A stretch of 64,000 nt of DNA from Cherax quadricarinatus (Eukaryota > Arthropoda > Malacostraca > Decapoda > Parastacidae), in the NCBI RefSeq assembly GCF_038502225.1, contig NC_091368.1, forward strand, positions 21,251,485 through 21,315,484, read 5' to 3'. The notes under the pieces were generated by a model, which worked only from the letters and a program-made list of their open reading frames with translations, had not been told where the DNA came from and did not search any database. The position numbers were made by a program, and so were the translations under genes. Below, piece after piece: positions 34,601 to 45,178 of this stretch (the stretch's first letter is position 1; each line of letters opens with the position of its first letter).

Positions 34601-35100
34601 AAGTTTAAGAATTGAGACACTTATGCAACATATGGGAATCTTTATTGAAGAAACGTTCCGCCACACAGTGGCTTCATCAGTCCAATACAAAGTAGAAATG
34701 GGTAAGGCGAGGAGGAGATTGAGGTAATCAGTCCCTCAGCCTGGAATCGATGTCTTCAGTCCATCACTCTTGTAGGAAGTGCAGCACAGGGCCAGAGAGG
34801 TGACTTGTATATTGCAACATCCAACCTTTGGACGATGACCTACTTACACTGTGATCCCGCCTCCTCCTGCTTCCACTCACCTGACTGCAGTATATAAGTC
34901 ACCTCTCTGGCCCTGTGCTGTACTTCCTACAAGAGTGATGGACTGAACACATCGATTCCAGGCTGAGGGACTGATTACCTCAATCTCCTCCTCGCCTTAC
35001 CCATTTCTACTTTGTATTGGACTGATGAAGCCACTGTGTGGGGAAATGTTTCTTCAATAAAGATTCCCATATGTTGTATAAGTGTCTCAATTCTTCAACT
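34601..35100. mobile_element. Penelope-like terminal repeats in inverted (head-to-head) pair
   Basis: Arms of about 210 bp (34601-34810 and 34891-35100) are reverse complements with few mismatches, around an 80-bp centre. The centre's right edge holds tatataag, a TATA-like box. The right arm reads ctgatgaagccactgtgtgg, then GAAA (35043-35046), then tcttcaataaag. The ctgatga...gaaa order is what hammerhead ribozymes in Penelope-like terminal repeats use. No reverse transcriptase lies between, so this is a terminal remnant. Assignment rests on sequence style and my knowledge of the family. Confidence 0.65.
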
Positions 35101-35601
35101 CAGGAATAAGTTATTGACGTTATTTTCCTTCTCCTGCGAAGAGTTTTTATAGGAGTATCAAGAGTTTTTCACACGTTATTGAGGAATGATGGGTCTATTA
35201 AAATAGAGAAGGGATTTGTGATATGTATTACTGTTTTGTTTATATGGATTTTTTTCTCAAAAAAAAAGCAAATTTCAACATTTTGTATAATGCAATCTAT
35301 TGAAATTTCACTCATTCCCTTCTATACGATGATTATCTACTCTTTATCTTTCGTCTGATGTTAACTAGAATATTGTATATTTTACCAAATTTGTAGAAAA
35401 AGAAAAGTTGTAAAACCTATTGAATATAACACTTTCATTTTTTTTTATCTAACTTGAAGGTACAAAGTGAAAAGAAACACATTTTGTTAGTTTCTCAAAT
35501 GCTGCTTAATTCAAAGGAAAATTTTCGTTACAATTGGAGCAAAAAAAAAAAAAAAGGCAAAAACTTTCATCCCCCCGTAAGTACAGGTTAAAACTGAGCT
35601 A
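35101..35601. other. A+T-rich non-coding DNA
   Basis: No long frame, no RNA gene and no element end are visible. Poly-A runs occur near 35260 and 35540. Possibly unique flank or decayed repeat. Confidence 0.5.
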
Positions 35602-36045
35602 AGTACAGGTTTACCGGGAGAGAGTTCCGGGGGTCAACGCCCCTGTGGCCCGGTCTGTGACCAGGCCTCATGGTGGATCAGAGCCTGATCAACCGGGCTG
35701 TTACTACTGGCTGCATGCAATCCAACGTACGAGCCACAGCCCGGCTGATCAGGTACCGACTTTAGGTGCTTCTCCAGTGCCTGCTTAAAGACAGCCAGGG
35801 GTCTATTGGTAATCCCCCTTATGCATGCTGGGATTATTATTATTATTATTATAATAAAAAAAGAAGCGCTAAGCCACAAGGACTATACAGCGCTGCAGGG
35901 CAGGAAGGAAGCGAGGGCATCAGGTGGCAAAAGGGAGATGGATGAGTAATAGGTTACGGATAACAGCGGGGTAGTGGATGGTGAAAGGGTAAAGGGCAGC
36001 AAGAGACTGAACTAGAAAGGGCTGAGGGGAGTGCGAAAAGTATCA

Positions 36046-37171
36046 TCAGAGTTTGTGGAGTAAATCAGTCGTTGTCAAGAAGTCAATGAGAGAGTCAGGA
36101 TTAAAGGAGGGTCCATCAGCAAGAAGGGAAGGTAAAGAGAGAGTAGTAGAACGAAGACGACGTTGGAGGTAAATTCTGCGTGCTCGTTGATAGAGAGGGC
36201 AGTCTAACAGAATGTGGCTAATCGATACTGGAACTTGACACTGCTCACAGAGAGGAACAGGGTGCCTCTCCATGAGATACCCATGAGTAAGACGAGTGTG
36301 GCCAATGCGAAGGCGGGAGAGAGTGGTCTCCCAACCTCGGCACTGATGACAAGAAGACGGCCAGTAACCTATGCTCGGTTTAATAGAATGAAGTTTGTTA
36401 CCGAGCAGAGTTGACCAACGTTGTTGCCAACGGGTGTGAAGGTGGGTAGCTATTGCAGCAAAATAGTCCAGAAATGGAACACCTCGATAGGAAATTGGTA
36501 GGTCATGCACTGCTGACCGCGCAGCAGTGTCTGCCTGTTCATTGCCCTGTATGTCGACATGACCAGGGACCCAACAAAAAACAACATCTTTATGTTTGGT
36601 AGAGATACGGCGTAGCCAAAGTTGGATACAGAGAACTAGGGGATGAGATGTATCAAATTTTCACATAGCCTGTAGAGCACTAAGGGAGTCTGAGACTACT
36701 ACAAATGATGACACAGGCAGAGATGCGATACGAATAAGTGCTGCAAGAATGGCATACAGTTCAGCAGTAAAAATGCTAGCTGAAGATAGTAAATGCCCCC
36801 GCATGACGCTGTCCGGAAACACTGCTGTGAATCCGACGCCGTCTGAAGACTTAGAGCCATCTGTGTACACAGCGGTGGCATGAGAATGGGAGTGGAAGTG
36901 ATCAAGAAAAAGAGAGCGGGAAGCCACCATAGGCAGTTGAGCTTTCGAGCAAGGGAGTGAGAAAGAACAGACCCGAACAGCTGGAACTTCCCAGGGGGGT
37001 AGGGAAAAGTGAGATGCTACATGAACATATAAAGGTGGGAACTGAAGGGAAGACAAGAGTGTATGTAGGCGAAGAGAAAAGGGACGGAGCAAACAGGGGC
37101 GGCGAACAAATAAAGAATGTCTACTAATATCGGTGACCATTCTATAAATGGAAGGATTGTGTAGATCGTGT
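36046..37171 (-). pseudogene. I-type ORF2 C-terminal part of I2 (RNase H)
   Basis: The minus strand encodes HDLHNPSIYRMVTDISRHSL, YTDGSKSSDGVGFTAVFPD, ELYAIL and SDSLSALQAM, followed by a TGA at 36661-36663 where I1 has Arg. The zinc-motif end is in 36046-36510 (CHQC .. CEQCQVPVSISHILLDC). The upstream RT lies at 42611-44726, on the other side of P5. The apparent start of the open frame before 37171 is P5 leader sequence. Confidence 0.88.
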
Positions 37172-37946
37172 CCCGGGTGAAAAAAAATAATAATATTTGA
37201 ACTTTTCGTGTCAGAGGAAAGAAAGTCTCCCTGATAACATTGAGTATACATAGTGTATAGTGTATACTACAGTGGCTCCCTAGTATATTGATGATAAAGG
37301 CTAAAGTGTCATTTGAAAACAGGTGAATTTGTAAATGAAGTGATAAGCCTATAGAGGCAGGTGCCAGAAGTCGCCAGAAACTTACCACAGGTCAGCTGTT
37401 TTAATAATCTTCCTGGCCTGCTAGTGTACTCGCATATAATCTAGTGATACCAGTGAATAGCAGAATACAGTGTTGTAGTAGCAACTAACCAGTATTATAA
37501 TGGTACTTAGTGGAGTGGAGTGACTTTCATTAGTTTCTTTTTCTTGAATTACCAGACGTTACTGTGAATTTCGTATAACCTGTAGTTACCAGCGGTCGCA
37601 ATATACACAACGAGAAGCAATTATTACTACAGGAAAAGCGTCCTTCCTCCAAAATTTGCACCAGTCAACTATAGTGATAATATAGCATTTATTGTGGTGG
37701 AGACGGAAAAAAAAAAATAGAAAAGCTAGATACAGCGATTGATAAACAAGGGTGGAGGTCGACCGTTCGTCATTGTAGGAGTGCCAGCAGACACCGATTT
37801 CTTCAACACGCAAGTTATACTTTTGTATCAGTCAAATCACATATTACTCGGGTAGATAATTTCCAGTGGAGCCTTCATGTGCTAGCTCAAATCACCGACC
37901 AGTATGTTTAAATAAGTGACCCACTGATCAGATCAGATCGACTGGT

Positions 37947-38010
37947 CCGAACCCTTGACTGGTCCAAACCCTTGACTGGTCCGAACCCGGGACTGGTTTC
38001 AAACGGTTTC
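37947..38010 (+). promoter_or_regulatory. Short tandem repeats in PHD-LINE leader
   Basis: Four imperfect units of about 18-19 bases, each centred on gactggtccgaaccc, lie about 220-280 bases before the ORF. The region downstream (gttggacaataaagcag) is shared with P1, but P1 has different tandem words upstream of it (16847-16890, gtccaacatatgtaaaa twice). Tandem monomers in LINE leaders can act as promoters. That role here is inference. Confidence 0.45.
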
Positions 38011-38224
38011 GTTGGACAATAAAGCAGACTGTAAATGGATGGGGTTGTAGGCGCCCTTATAAACACAAACATTAAAAATCAGGAACGTGACGGTAAGCTG
38101 TCCAATATACAAAAACAGTTAGAAACAGAAATACAAATAGCTAGAGCTTCATTTAAGGAGGTTATTAATAGAATATTCAAGAGGTTGCTAGTAGAATTGC
38201 AGTAAATCAACCATTCAAATCATT

Positions 38225-41200
38225 ATGAAGCTGTGTGTAGTCTGTGGTCAGTCAAACAAACGGGCTTCCACATGGATAAATTGTCATTTTTGTGGAAATT
38301 GGTGTCACGCCCCTTGTGCAGATATCCCAGAACTAGCTACAAGCAGTATTAAAACAGAGAAGTGTTTTTGGGTATGCCCAAATGAGGAAAATCTGTGGAC
38401 TAAAATCACAAGGGTATTAAAAGAGGTCAACATCAAAGCTGCTTTCATAGAAAACCTGGAAGCTTTCTACAACAGATGGGAACATAAAAAGTCTGGGCTG
38501 AATGGTACTGCCCTTGATACTGGCCATGTAGTCACAAACTGTAAGGCTGGAGGTGATGTCCTGGTAGTCAGTAAATGTGGGGCTGATAGTGCTGTCCTGG
38601 GAGACAGTAATGGTGAAGTGGGAGGTGCTGTCCTGGGAGACAGAAATGGTGAAGCTGGAGGTGCTGTCCTGGGAGACAGAAATGGTGAAGCTGGAGATAC
38701 TGTCCTGGGAGACAGTAATGGTGAAGCTGGAGATACTGTCCTGGGAGACAGTAATGGTGAAGCTGGAGGTGCTGTCCTGGGAGACAGTAATGGTGAAGCT
38801 GGAGAATTTGTCCAGGTAATCGGGAATTATACGCAGGAAGGAATACATATAAATGACCTCATAGGGGACAGGAGCCATAGTAGGGAAACAAGTGTAGTCA
38901 AAGATAAGATAAAACCAATATTGCAAACTAGAAATACCGCAGGAAATAGCAAACAAGAGGACTCCAATAGCAATACTGAGGATAAATTACCAAAAACAAC
39001 TGGTGGGAGCTCCATTGTTGGTGCTAGGGATGATAGAAGTAAGACAGGGAAACATGCACCAACAGGGAATACAGTCACAGAAACCCAAGGCAAGCGGAAA
39101 CCAAGCCTGTGCACATACTATGCACTTGGTATCTGCTGGCATGGGAAATCTGGAAAAACAGATGGGACATGCAACTATGACCACCCTAGAAAATGCCATG
39201 CCCATATGACAACAGGAAAATGCAAACTCCCTTCCTGTAAGCTTTTTCACCCTGAAATGTGTACCTCTTCAGTACAGGAAAGACTGTGCTATAACTTAAA
39301 TTGCCAGGCATACCATCTAAAGGGGACAAAAAGATACAAAACATCCAGGCCATGGGAAAACCTGGGTAGCCACAGCCACTCAAGAGGGAGAGGTTTTTTA
39401 GTGCCAGGAAGGAAAAAAAAACTGGCAGGAAATGGCAGAAATCGTACACCAAATCCAGTCATTCCTGGAGTGGAACCACAGTCGATGGCCTCCACTCCAA
39501 ACCAACAGATACAGATACTAATGCCGAAAAAAAAATCCCCCTCCAGTACCAACAATACCACCAGTCCGATAATATTCTTCTTTGCAAATATACAGGGTCT
39601 AAAGCCAGCAACAAACAACAAAATACCTTTCATCCGTGGACTGCTTGCAGAGGCAAAGGCAATGTTCGCGGCTTTCACTGAGACCCACATAAAGGATCAC
39701 TTGGACAACGAAATATGGATCCCAGGTTACAACCTATACAGATGTGACAGAGTGAACAGGCAAAAGGGGGGGGTTGGCCTGTACATTGCAAAGTCACTTG
39801 TTTGCACAGAACTGCTTAATGCCTCAAATGATGTAGTGGAAGTTTTAGCAGTAAAGGTCGAGAACCAAAAACTAGTCATTGTGGTAGTCTACAAGCCTCC
39901 GGATGCAACATCCCAGCAATTCCAGGAACAGCTGTTAAAAATTGACCACTGTCTGGAAAATCTTCCAGCTCCTGCACCCAACATCTTGCTCCTGGGGGAT
40001 TTCAACTTAAGGCACCTAAAATGGAGAAATATAGCAAATAATATTGTTGCAGTAATAACACCAGGAGGCAGCTCTGATGAAAACTCACACTCACACGAGC
40101 GTGTAAATCTCTGCACAAAATTCAATTTAAACCAGCAAATAATAGAGCCTTCTAGACTGGAGAATACACTAGACCTCATCTTCACTAACAATGATGATCT
40201 GATAAGAAATGTCACCATATCAAAAACAATATACTCAGATCACAACATAATTGAGGTTCAGACATGTATGCGTGGAGCCCCAGACCGACAAAATGAGACT
40301 AGTCACGAGGGAGCATTCACCAAATTCAACTTCAATAACAAAAACATAAAGTGGGACCAAGTAAACCAAGTCCTAACCGATATAAGCTGGGAAGATACAC
40401 TAAGCAACACAGACCCCAACTTATGCCTAGAACAGATTAACTCGGTGGCACTCGATGTATGCACAAGGCTTATTCCTCTAAGAAAAAGGAGGAGTAGATG
40501 TAAAATAGAAAGAGACAGGTGCTCCCTTTACAGGCGACGGAAAAGAATAACAGAGCGGCTAAAAGAGGTCAATATATCTGAAATGCGTAGGGAGACACTG
40601 GTCAGAGAAATAGCAAGCATCGAACTTAAGCTAAAAGAATCCTTTAGGAGTCAGGAATCGCGGGAACAACTAAAAGCCATAAATGAAATCGAAAGAAACC
40701 CAAAGTATTTCTTCTCCTATGCCAAATCAAAATCGAGAACAACGTCCAGTATTGGGCCCCTACTTAAACAAGATGGGTCCTACACAGATGACAGCAAGGA
40801 AATGAGTGAGCTACTCAAGTCCCAATATGACTCAGTTTTTAGCAAGCCGCTAACCAGACTGAGAGTCGAAGATCAAAATGAATTTTTTATGAGAGAGCCA
40901 CAAAATTTGATTAACACAAGCCTATCCGATGTTATCCTGACACCAAATGACTTCGAACAGGCGATAAATGACATGCCCATGCACTCTGCCCCAGGGCCAG
41001 ACTCATGGAACTCTGTGTTCATCAAGAATTGCAAGAAGCCCCTATCACGAGCCTTTTCCATCCTATGGAGAGGGAGCATGGACACGGGGGTCGTCCCTCA
41101 GTTACTAAAAACAACAGACATAGCCCCACTCCACAAAGGGGGCAGTAAAGCAATAGCAAAGAACTACAGACCAATAGCACTAACATCCCATATCATAAAA

Positions 41201-42577
41201 ATCTTTGAAAGGGTCCTAAGAAGCAAGATCACCACCCATCTAGAAACCCATCAGTTACACAACCCAGGGCAACATGGGTTTAGAACAGGTCGCTCCTGTC
41301 TGTCTCAACTATTGGATCACTACGACAAGGTCCTAAATGCACTAGAAGACAAAAAGAATGCAGATGTAATATATACAGACTTTGCAAAAGCCTTCGACAA
41401 GTGTGACCATGGCGTAATAGCGCACAAAATGCGTGCTAAAGGAATAACAGGAAAAGTCGGTCGATGGATCTATAATTTCCTCACTAACAGAACACAGAAA
41501 GTAGTCGTCAACAGAGTAAAGTCCGAGGCAGCTACGGTGAAAAGCTCTGTTCCACAAGGCACAGTACTAGCTCCCATCTTGTTCCTCATCCTCATATCCG
41601 ACATAGACAAGGATGTCAGCCACAGCACCGTGTCTTCCTTTGCAGATGACACCCGAATCTGCATGACAGTGTCTTCCATTGCAGACACTGCAAGGCTCCA
41701 GGCGGACATCAACCAAATCTTTCAGTGGGCTGCAGAAAACAATATGAAGTTCAACGATGAGAAATTTCAATTACTCAGATATGGTAAACATGAGGAAATT
41801 AAATCTTCATCAGAGTACAAAACAAATTCTGGCCACAAAATAGAGCGAAACACCAACGTCAAAGACCTGGGAGTGATTATGTCGGAGGATCTCACCTTCA
41901 AGGACCATAACATTGTATCAATCGCATCTGCTAGAAAAATGACAGGATGGATAATGAGAACCTTCAAAACTAGGGAGGCCAAGCCCATGATGACACTCTT
42001 CAGGTCACTTGTTCTATCTAGGCTGGAATATTGCTGCACTCTAACAGCACCTTTCAAGGCATGTGAAATTGCCGACCTAGAAAATGTACAGAGAACTTTC
42101 ACGGCGCGCATAACGGAGATAAAACACCTCAATTACTGGGAGCGCTTGAGGTTTCTAAACCTGTATTCCCTGGAATGCAGGAGGGAGAGATACATGATTA
42201 TATACACCTGGAAAATCCTAGAGGGACTAGTACCGAACTTGCACACGAAAATCACTCACTACGAAAGCAAAAGACTTGGCAGACGATGCACCATCCCCCC
42301 AATGAAAAGCAGGGGTGTCACTAGCACGTTAAGAGACCATACAATAAGTGTCAGGGGCCCGAGACTGTTCAACTGCCTCCCAGCACACATAAGGGGGATT
42401 ACCAACAGACCCCTGGCAGTCTTCAAGCTGGCACTGGACAAGCACCTAAAGTCAGTTCCTGATCAACTGGGCTGTGGCTCGTACGTTGGTTTGCGTGCAG
42501 CCAGCAGCAACAGCCTGGTTGATGAGGTGCTGATCCACCAGGAGGCCTGGTCACAGACCGGGCCGCGGGGGCGTTGA
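38225..42577 (+). CDS. Single-ORF LINE protein: PHD-like finger, CCCH fingers, endonuclease, reverse transcriptase
   Basis: 1450 residues with no break. Residues 4-51 hold a PHD-like Cys4-His-Cys3 pattern (C4, C7, C20, C23, H28, C31, C47, C51). Residues about 122-194 are six 12-residue repeats of the VLGDSNGEAG type. Residues about 294-366 carry three CCCH fingers (CTYYALGICWHG..CNYDH; CHAHMTTGKCKLPSCKLFH; CTSS..CYNLNCQAYH). The AP-like endonuclease (about 448-680) has FANIQG, FTETH, LLLGDFNLRHL and SDHN. RT (about 905-1190) has GSKAIAKNYRPIALTS, YTDFAKAFDKCDHG, SVPQGTVLAPILF and FADD at 1139-1142. The C-terminal domain has LYSLECRRERYMIIYTWKIL. It would bind its RNA, nick DNA and reverse transcribe in the nucleus. 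It belongs in the CR1/L2/Jockey group; exact clade uncertain. Confidence 0.92.
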   Translation: MKLCVVCGQSNKRASTWINCHFCGNWCHAPCADIPELATSSIKTEKCFWVCPNEENLWTKITRVLKEVNIKAAFIENLEAFYNRWEHKKSGLNGTALDTGHVVTNCKAGGDVLVVSKCGADSAVLGDSNGEVGGAVLGDRNGEAGGAVLGDRNGEAGDTVLGDSNGEAGDTVLGDSNGEAGGAVLGDSNGEAGEFVQVIGNYTQEGIHINDLIGDRSHSRETSVVKDKIKPILQTRNTAGNSKQEDSNSNTEDKLPKTTGGSSIVGARDDRSKTGKHAPTGNTVTETQGKRKPSLCTYYALGICWHGKSGKTDGTCNYDHPRKCHAHMTTGKCKLPSCKLFHPEMCTSSVQERLCYNLNCQAYHLKGTKRYKTSRPWENLGSHSHSRGRGFLVPGRKKKLAGNGRNRTPNPVIPGVEPQSMASTPNQQIQILMPKKKSPSSTNNTTSPIIFFFANIQGLKPATNNKIPFIRGLLAEAKAMFAAFTETHIKDHLDNEIWIPGYNLYRCDRVNRQKGGVGLYIAKSLVCTELLNASNDVVEVLAVKVENQKLVIVVVYKPPDATSQQFQEQLLKIDHCLENLPAPAPNILLLGDFNLRHLKWRNIANNIVAVITPGGSSDENSHSHERVNLCTKFNLNQQIIEPSRLENTLDLIFTNNDDLIRNVTISKTIYSDHNIIEVQTCMRGAPDRQNETSHEGAFTKFNFNNKNIKWDQVNQVLTDISWEDTLSNTDPNLCLEQINSVALDVCTRLIPLRKRRSRCKIERDRCSLYRRRKRITERLKEVNISEMRRETLVREIASIELKLKESFRSQESREQLKAINEIERNPKYFFSYAKSKSRTTSSIGPLLKQDGSYTDDSKEMSELLKSQYDSVFSKPLTRLRVEDQNEFFMREPQNLINTSLSDVILTPNDFEQAINDMPMHSAPGPDSWNSVFIKNCKKPLSRAFSILWRGSMDTGVVPQLLKTTDIAPLHKGGSKAIAKNYRPIALTSHIIKIFERVLRSKITTHLETHQLHNPGQHGFRTGRSCLSQLLDHYDKVLNALEDKKNADVIYTDFAKAFDKCDHGVIAHKMRAKGITGKVGRWIYNFLTNRTQKVVVNRVKSEAATVKSSVPQGTVLAPILFLILISDIDKDVSHSTVSSFADDTRICMTVSSIADTARLQADINQIFQWAAENNMKFNDEKFQLLRYGKHEEIKSSSEYKTNSGHKIERNTNVKDLGVIMSEDLTFKDHNIVSIASARKMTGWIMRTFKTREAKPMMTLFRSLVLSRLEYCCTLTAPFKACEIADLENVQRTFTARITEIKHLNYWERLRFLNLYSLECRRERYMIIYTWKILEGLVPNLHTKITHYESKRLGRRCTIPPMKSRGVTSTLRDHTISVRGPRLFNCLPAHIRGITNRPLAVFKLALDKHLKSVPDQLGCGSYVGLRAASSNSLVDEVLIHQEAWSQTGPRGR
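38591..38806 (+). repeat. In-frame 36-bp minisatellite, six units
   Basis: Six units of 36 bp (first gctgtcctgg at 38591, next at 38627) encode 12-residue repeats in the P5 protein. Because the period is a multiple of three, copy-number change keeps the frame. P1 carries a differently arranged version at about 16060-16320. Confidence 0.92.
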
Positions 42578-42610
42578 CCCCCGAAACTCTCTCCAGGTAT
42601 ACTCCAGGTA

Positions 42611-45178
42611 CATAGCAAAGGCAATGGGCATCACGGCGATCAGACAAGGATGGAACATTTGCTTCTGTATAGAGGCTCTCAACAGGGGAAGAGCGAAAAG
42701 CACCAAGGCACAAACGTAAGCCTTGGTGATGGACAGAGTTAAGGCTAGAGAGAGTAGCAGGAGAGGCCGCGGAATAAATCTGGTCACCATAATCGAGTTT
42801 CGATAAAACGAGGGCTGAATGTAGGCAAAGCAGAGTTCGACGATCGGCTCCCCATGAAAGATGAGCAAGGGTTTTAAGAAGGTTTAGCCGGCTGTGACAA
42901 GTTGCCTTCAGAGAGGTAATGTGAGGTTTCCAGGATAACCGACGGTCAAAGAGAAGGCCTAGAAACCTGACTGTATCACGTTCGGGGATACGGGAGCCAT
43001 AGAGATACAAAGGATGATCGGAGATAACAGAGCGTCTAGTGAAAGTAATTTGGTGAGTTTTGGTACTTGAAAATTTAAACCCATGCGTGGTGGCCCAAGT
43101 GGAAACACGGTCGACCGCATGCTGGAGAGAAACTGCAATAAGGTGACAGTCAGCGCCTGCACAAGCAATAGCGAAGTCATCAACATAGAGTGATGACCAA
43201 ATATTGGGTGGAAGAACAGAGGCCAAATCATTTATAGCAAGGAGAAACAGTGTTGTGCTTAGAACACATCCCTGAGGGACACCTTCAGCTTGGACGAAGT
43301 CCGGGGAAAGAACATTATTGACTCGATCACGGAAATGTCTGTCAGTTAAAAAGTTCTTAAGGAAGGATGGTAGATTGCCTCGGAGGCCTAAGGAATGGGC
43401 CTGGGCCAAAATATTATACCTCCAAGTTGTGTCATATGCCTTCTCAAGGTCAAAAAATATGGCAATAACTGAGTGATTATTCGCAAAGGCATTACGAACA
43501 TACGTATCCAAGCGTAGTAAGGGGTCTATGGTAGAACGACCCTTATGAAAGCCATATTGACTAGCGGAGAGACTGTTGTGAGTCTCTAAATACCACATTA
43601 AACGTCGATTTACGAGGCGTTCCATCACTTTGCAAACTGCACTAGTAAGAGCGATGGGGCGATAGTGGGAGGCATCATGTCCTGTAGTACCCGGTTTGCG
43701 GAAAGGGAGAACAATGGCAGATTTCCACAGCTGGGGAAGAACTCCTTGTGCCCAAATAAGATTGAAGAGGTGTAAGAGGACTACAAGGGCTGACCGATGT
43801 AAATGTTGTAACATACGAATATGAATGTCGTCAGGCCCAGCTGCCGATGATCGGCAAGCTGAGAGCGTTGCCTCCAGTTCTTGAAGTGTAAAAGGCACAT
43901 TATACTGTTCTTCTCTGAGAGTAGAAAAGTCCAAGGGTACTAACTCTCTGGCAGACTTTGAGGAAAGAAACGAGGGGCATAGATGGAGCCCTCGGGAAAT
44001 ACGGACCAGATGTGTGCCAAGTTCAATGGCAACATCGAGAGGGTTTGCTACATCAACACCAGCGACCCGTAAAACAGGAGCCGGGTCAGGAGAGTATTTA
44101 CCACTCAATTTCCTCACTTTTTTCCAGACTGCACTCATAGAAGAAACAGAGGTGATGGTGGAAACATAGTCTCGCCAACAAGTGCGTTTAGCTTCACGGA
44201 TGACACGGCGAGCGATCGCACGCTTCTGCTTAAAATCAAGAAGTCTCTCAGCGGTTCTATTGTACCGGTACCTGCCCCATGCAGCACGTTTCAAACGTAC
44301 TGCACGAGCACAAGCAGGAGACCACCAAGGCATGCACTTCTGAGAATGCCTGCCTGAGGTTTGGGGTATAGAATGAGAAGCTGCGGTATAAACTGATGTC
44401 GAGAAGATGTGTAGGAGCTCATCAATGGAGGATGAAGAAGGAACCTCACTAAAAGCAGTGAGGTGTGAGTAAAGATCCCAATTTGCACGATCAAATTGCC
44501 AGCGAGGGCTACGGAAAGGTGGTGAATAGGAAGGAGAAGTAAGAATGATCGGAAAATGATCGCGGTCATGTAAGTCTGGTAGAACAGACCAGGTGAAGTC
44601 TAGTGCAGTGGAGGAAGAGCAGACTGATAGATCGATGCAAGAGAGAGTATGAGTACGAGGATCAAAATGGGTGGGAGTACCCGTATTTAAAACATGGAGG
44701 GGGTGAGAGGCGAGAAAAGCCTCCAACTGAATGCCACGTGAGTCACAATGAGACCGCCCCCCCAGAGGAAATGGTGGGCATTAAAATCACCAAGTAACAG
44801 AAGTGGTGGTGGTAAGGATGAAACAAGAAGGGCAAAGTCTGGGATAGAAAATGCTCGAGAAGGAGAGAGATATAAAGAACATATTGTAAACCACTTATTC
44901 AAGTGGATACGGGCTGCAGTGTAATGCAGCGAGGTATGGACAAATAGTTGACAGTATGGAATATCATTGCGTAGAAGAAGGGCACTTTCATTAAAGGTCC
45001 CATCTGAGAAAGGATCCGAAGAATACAATAAATTATAGCCTGAGATAGGTTGGAAAACAACCGAGTGTAATTTTGGTTCTTGTAAGCAAGCACCAAAAGG
45101 GGAAAACCTGGAAAGCAACATCTGAAGCTCACCCCGATTACCCCTGAGGCCGCGGATATTCCACTGTAAATAGGCCAT
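42611..45178 (-). pseudogene. I-type ORF2 of I2: endonuclease and reverse transcriptase part
   Basis: The minus strand holds the endonuclease N-terminus (44687-45178, MAYLQWNIRGLRGN .. LLLGDFNAHHFLWGG). After a frame change at a G run near 44757-44763, the frame 44726 downward is open through SDHFPI-equivalent RDHFPI, FFDLEKAYDT, GVPQGCVLSTTLF and YVDDFAIA. P5 interrupts it at 42610; residues of the open frame below that point are antisense P5. The G run is where I1 also changes frame, but by a different offset. Confidence 0.88.

Larger units (their letters stand above)
37172..42610 (+). mobile_element. PHD-LINE copy P5, full-length candidate
   Basis: The copy is inserted in ORF2 of I2. On the left, I2 stops at 'gatcgtg' (37171). 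On the right it resumes at 42611, and about five I2 bases are missing with no long target duplication. A leader of about 1.05 kb precedes one long ORF (38225-42577). The 3' end is ctccaggtatactccaggta, two copies of an 11-base word as in other family members. The leader includes short tandem repeats at 37947-38010. It is the only copy here with an unbroken ORF and so the reference for P1-P8. Confidence 0.85.

Noticed and set aside
42423..44726. A 767-residue minus-strand frame
   Set aside because: It is the I-type RT of I2 joined to antisense P5 sequence at 42610; the C-terminus is not a real part of the protein.
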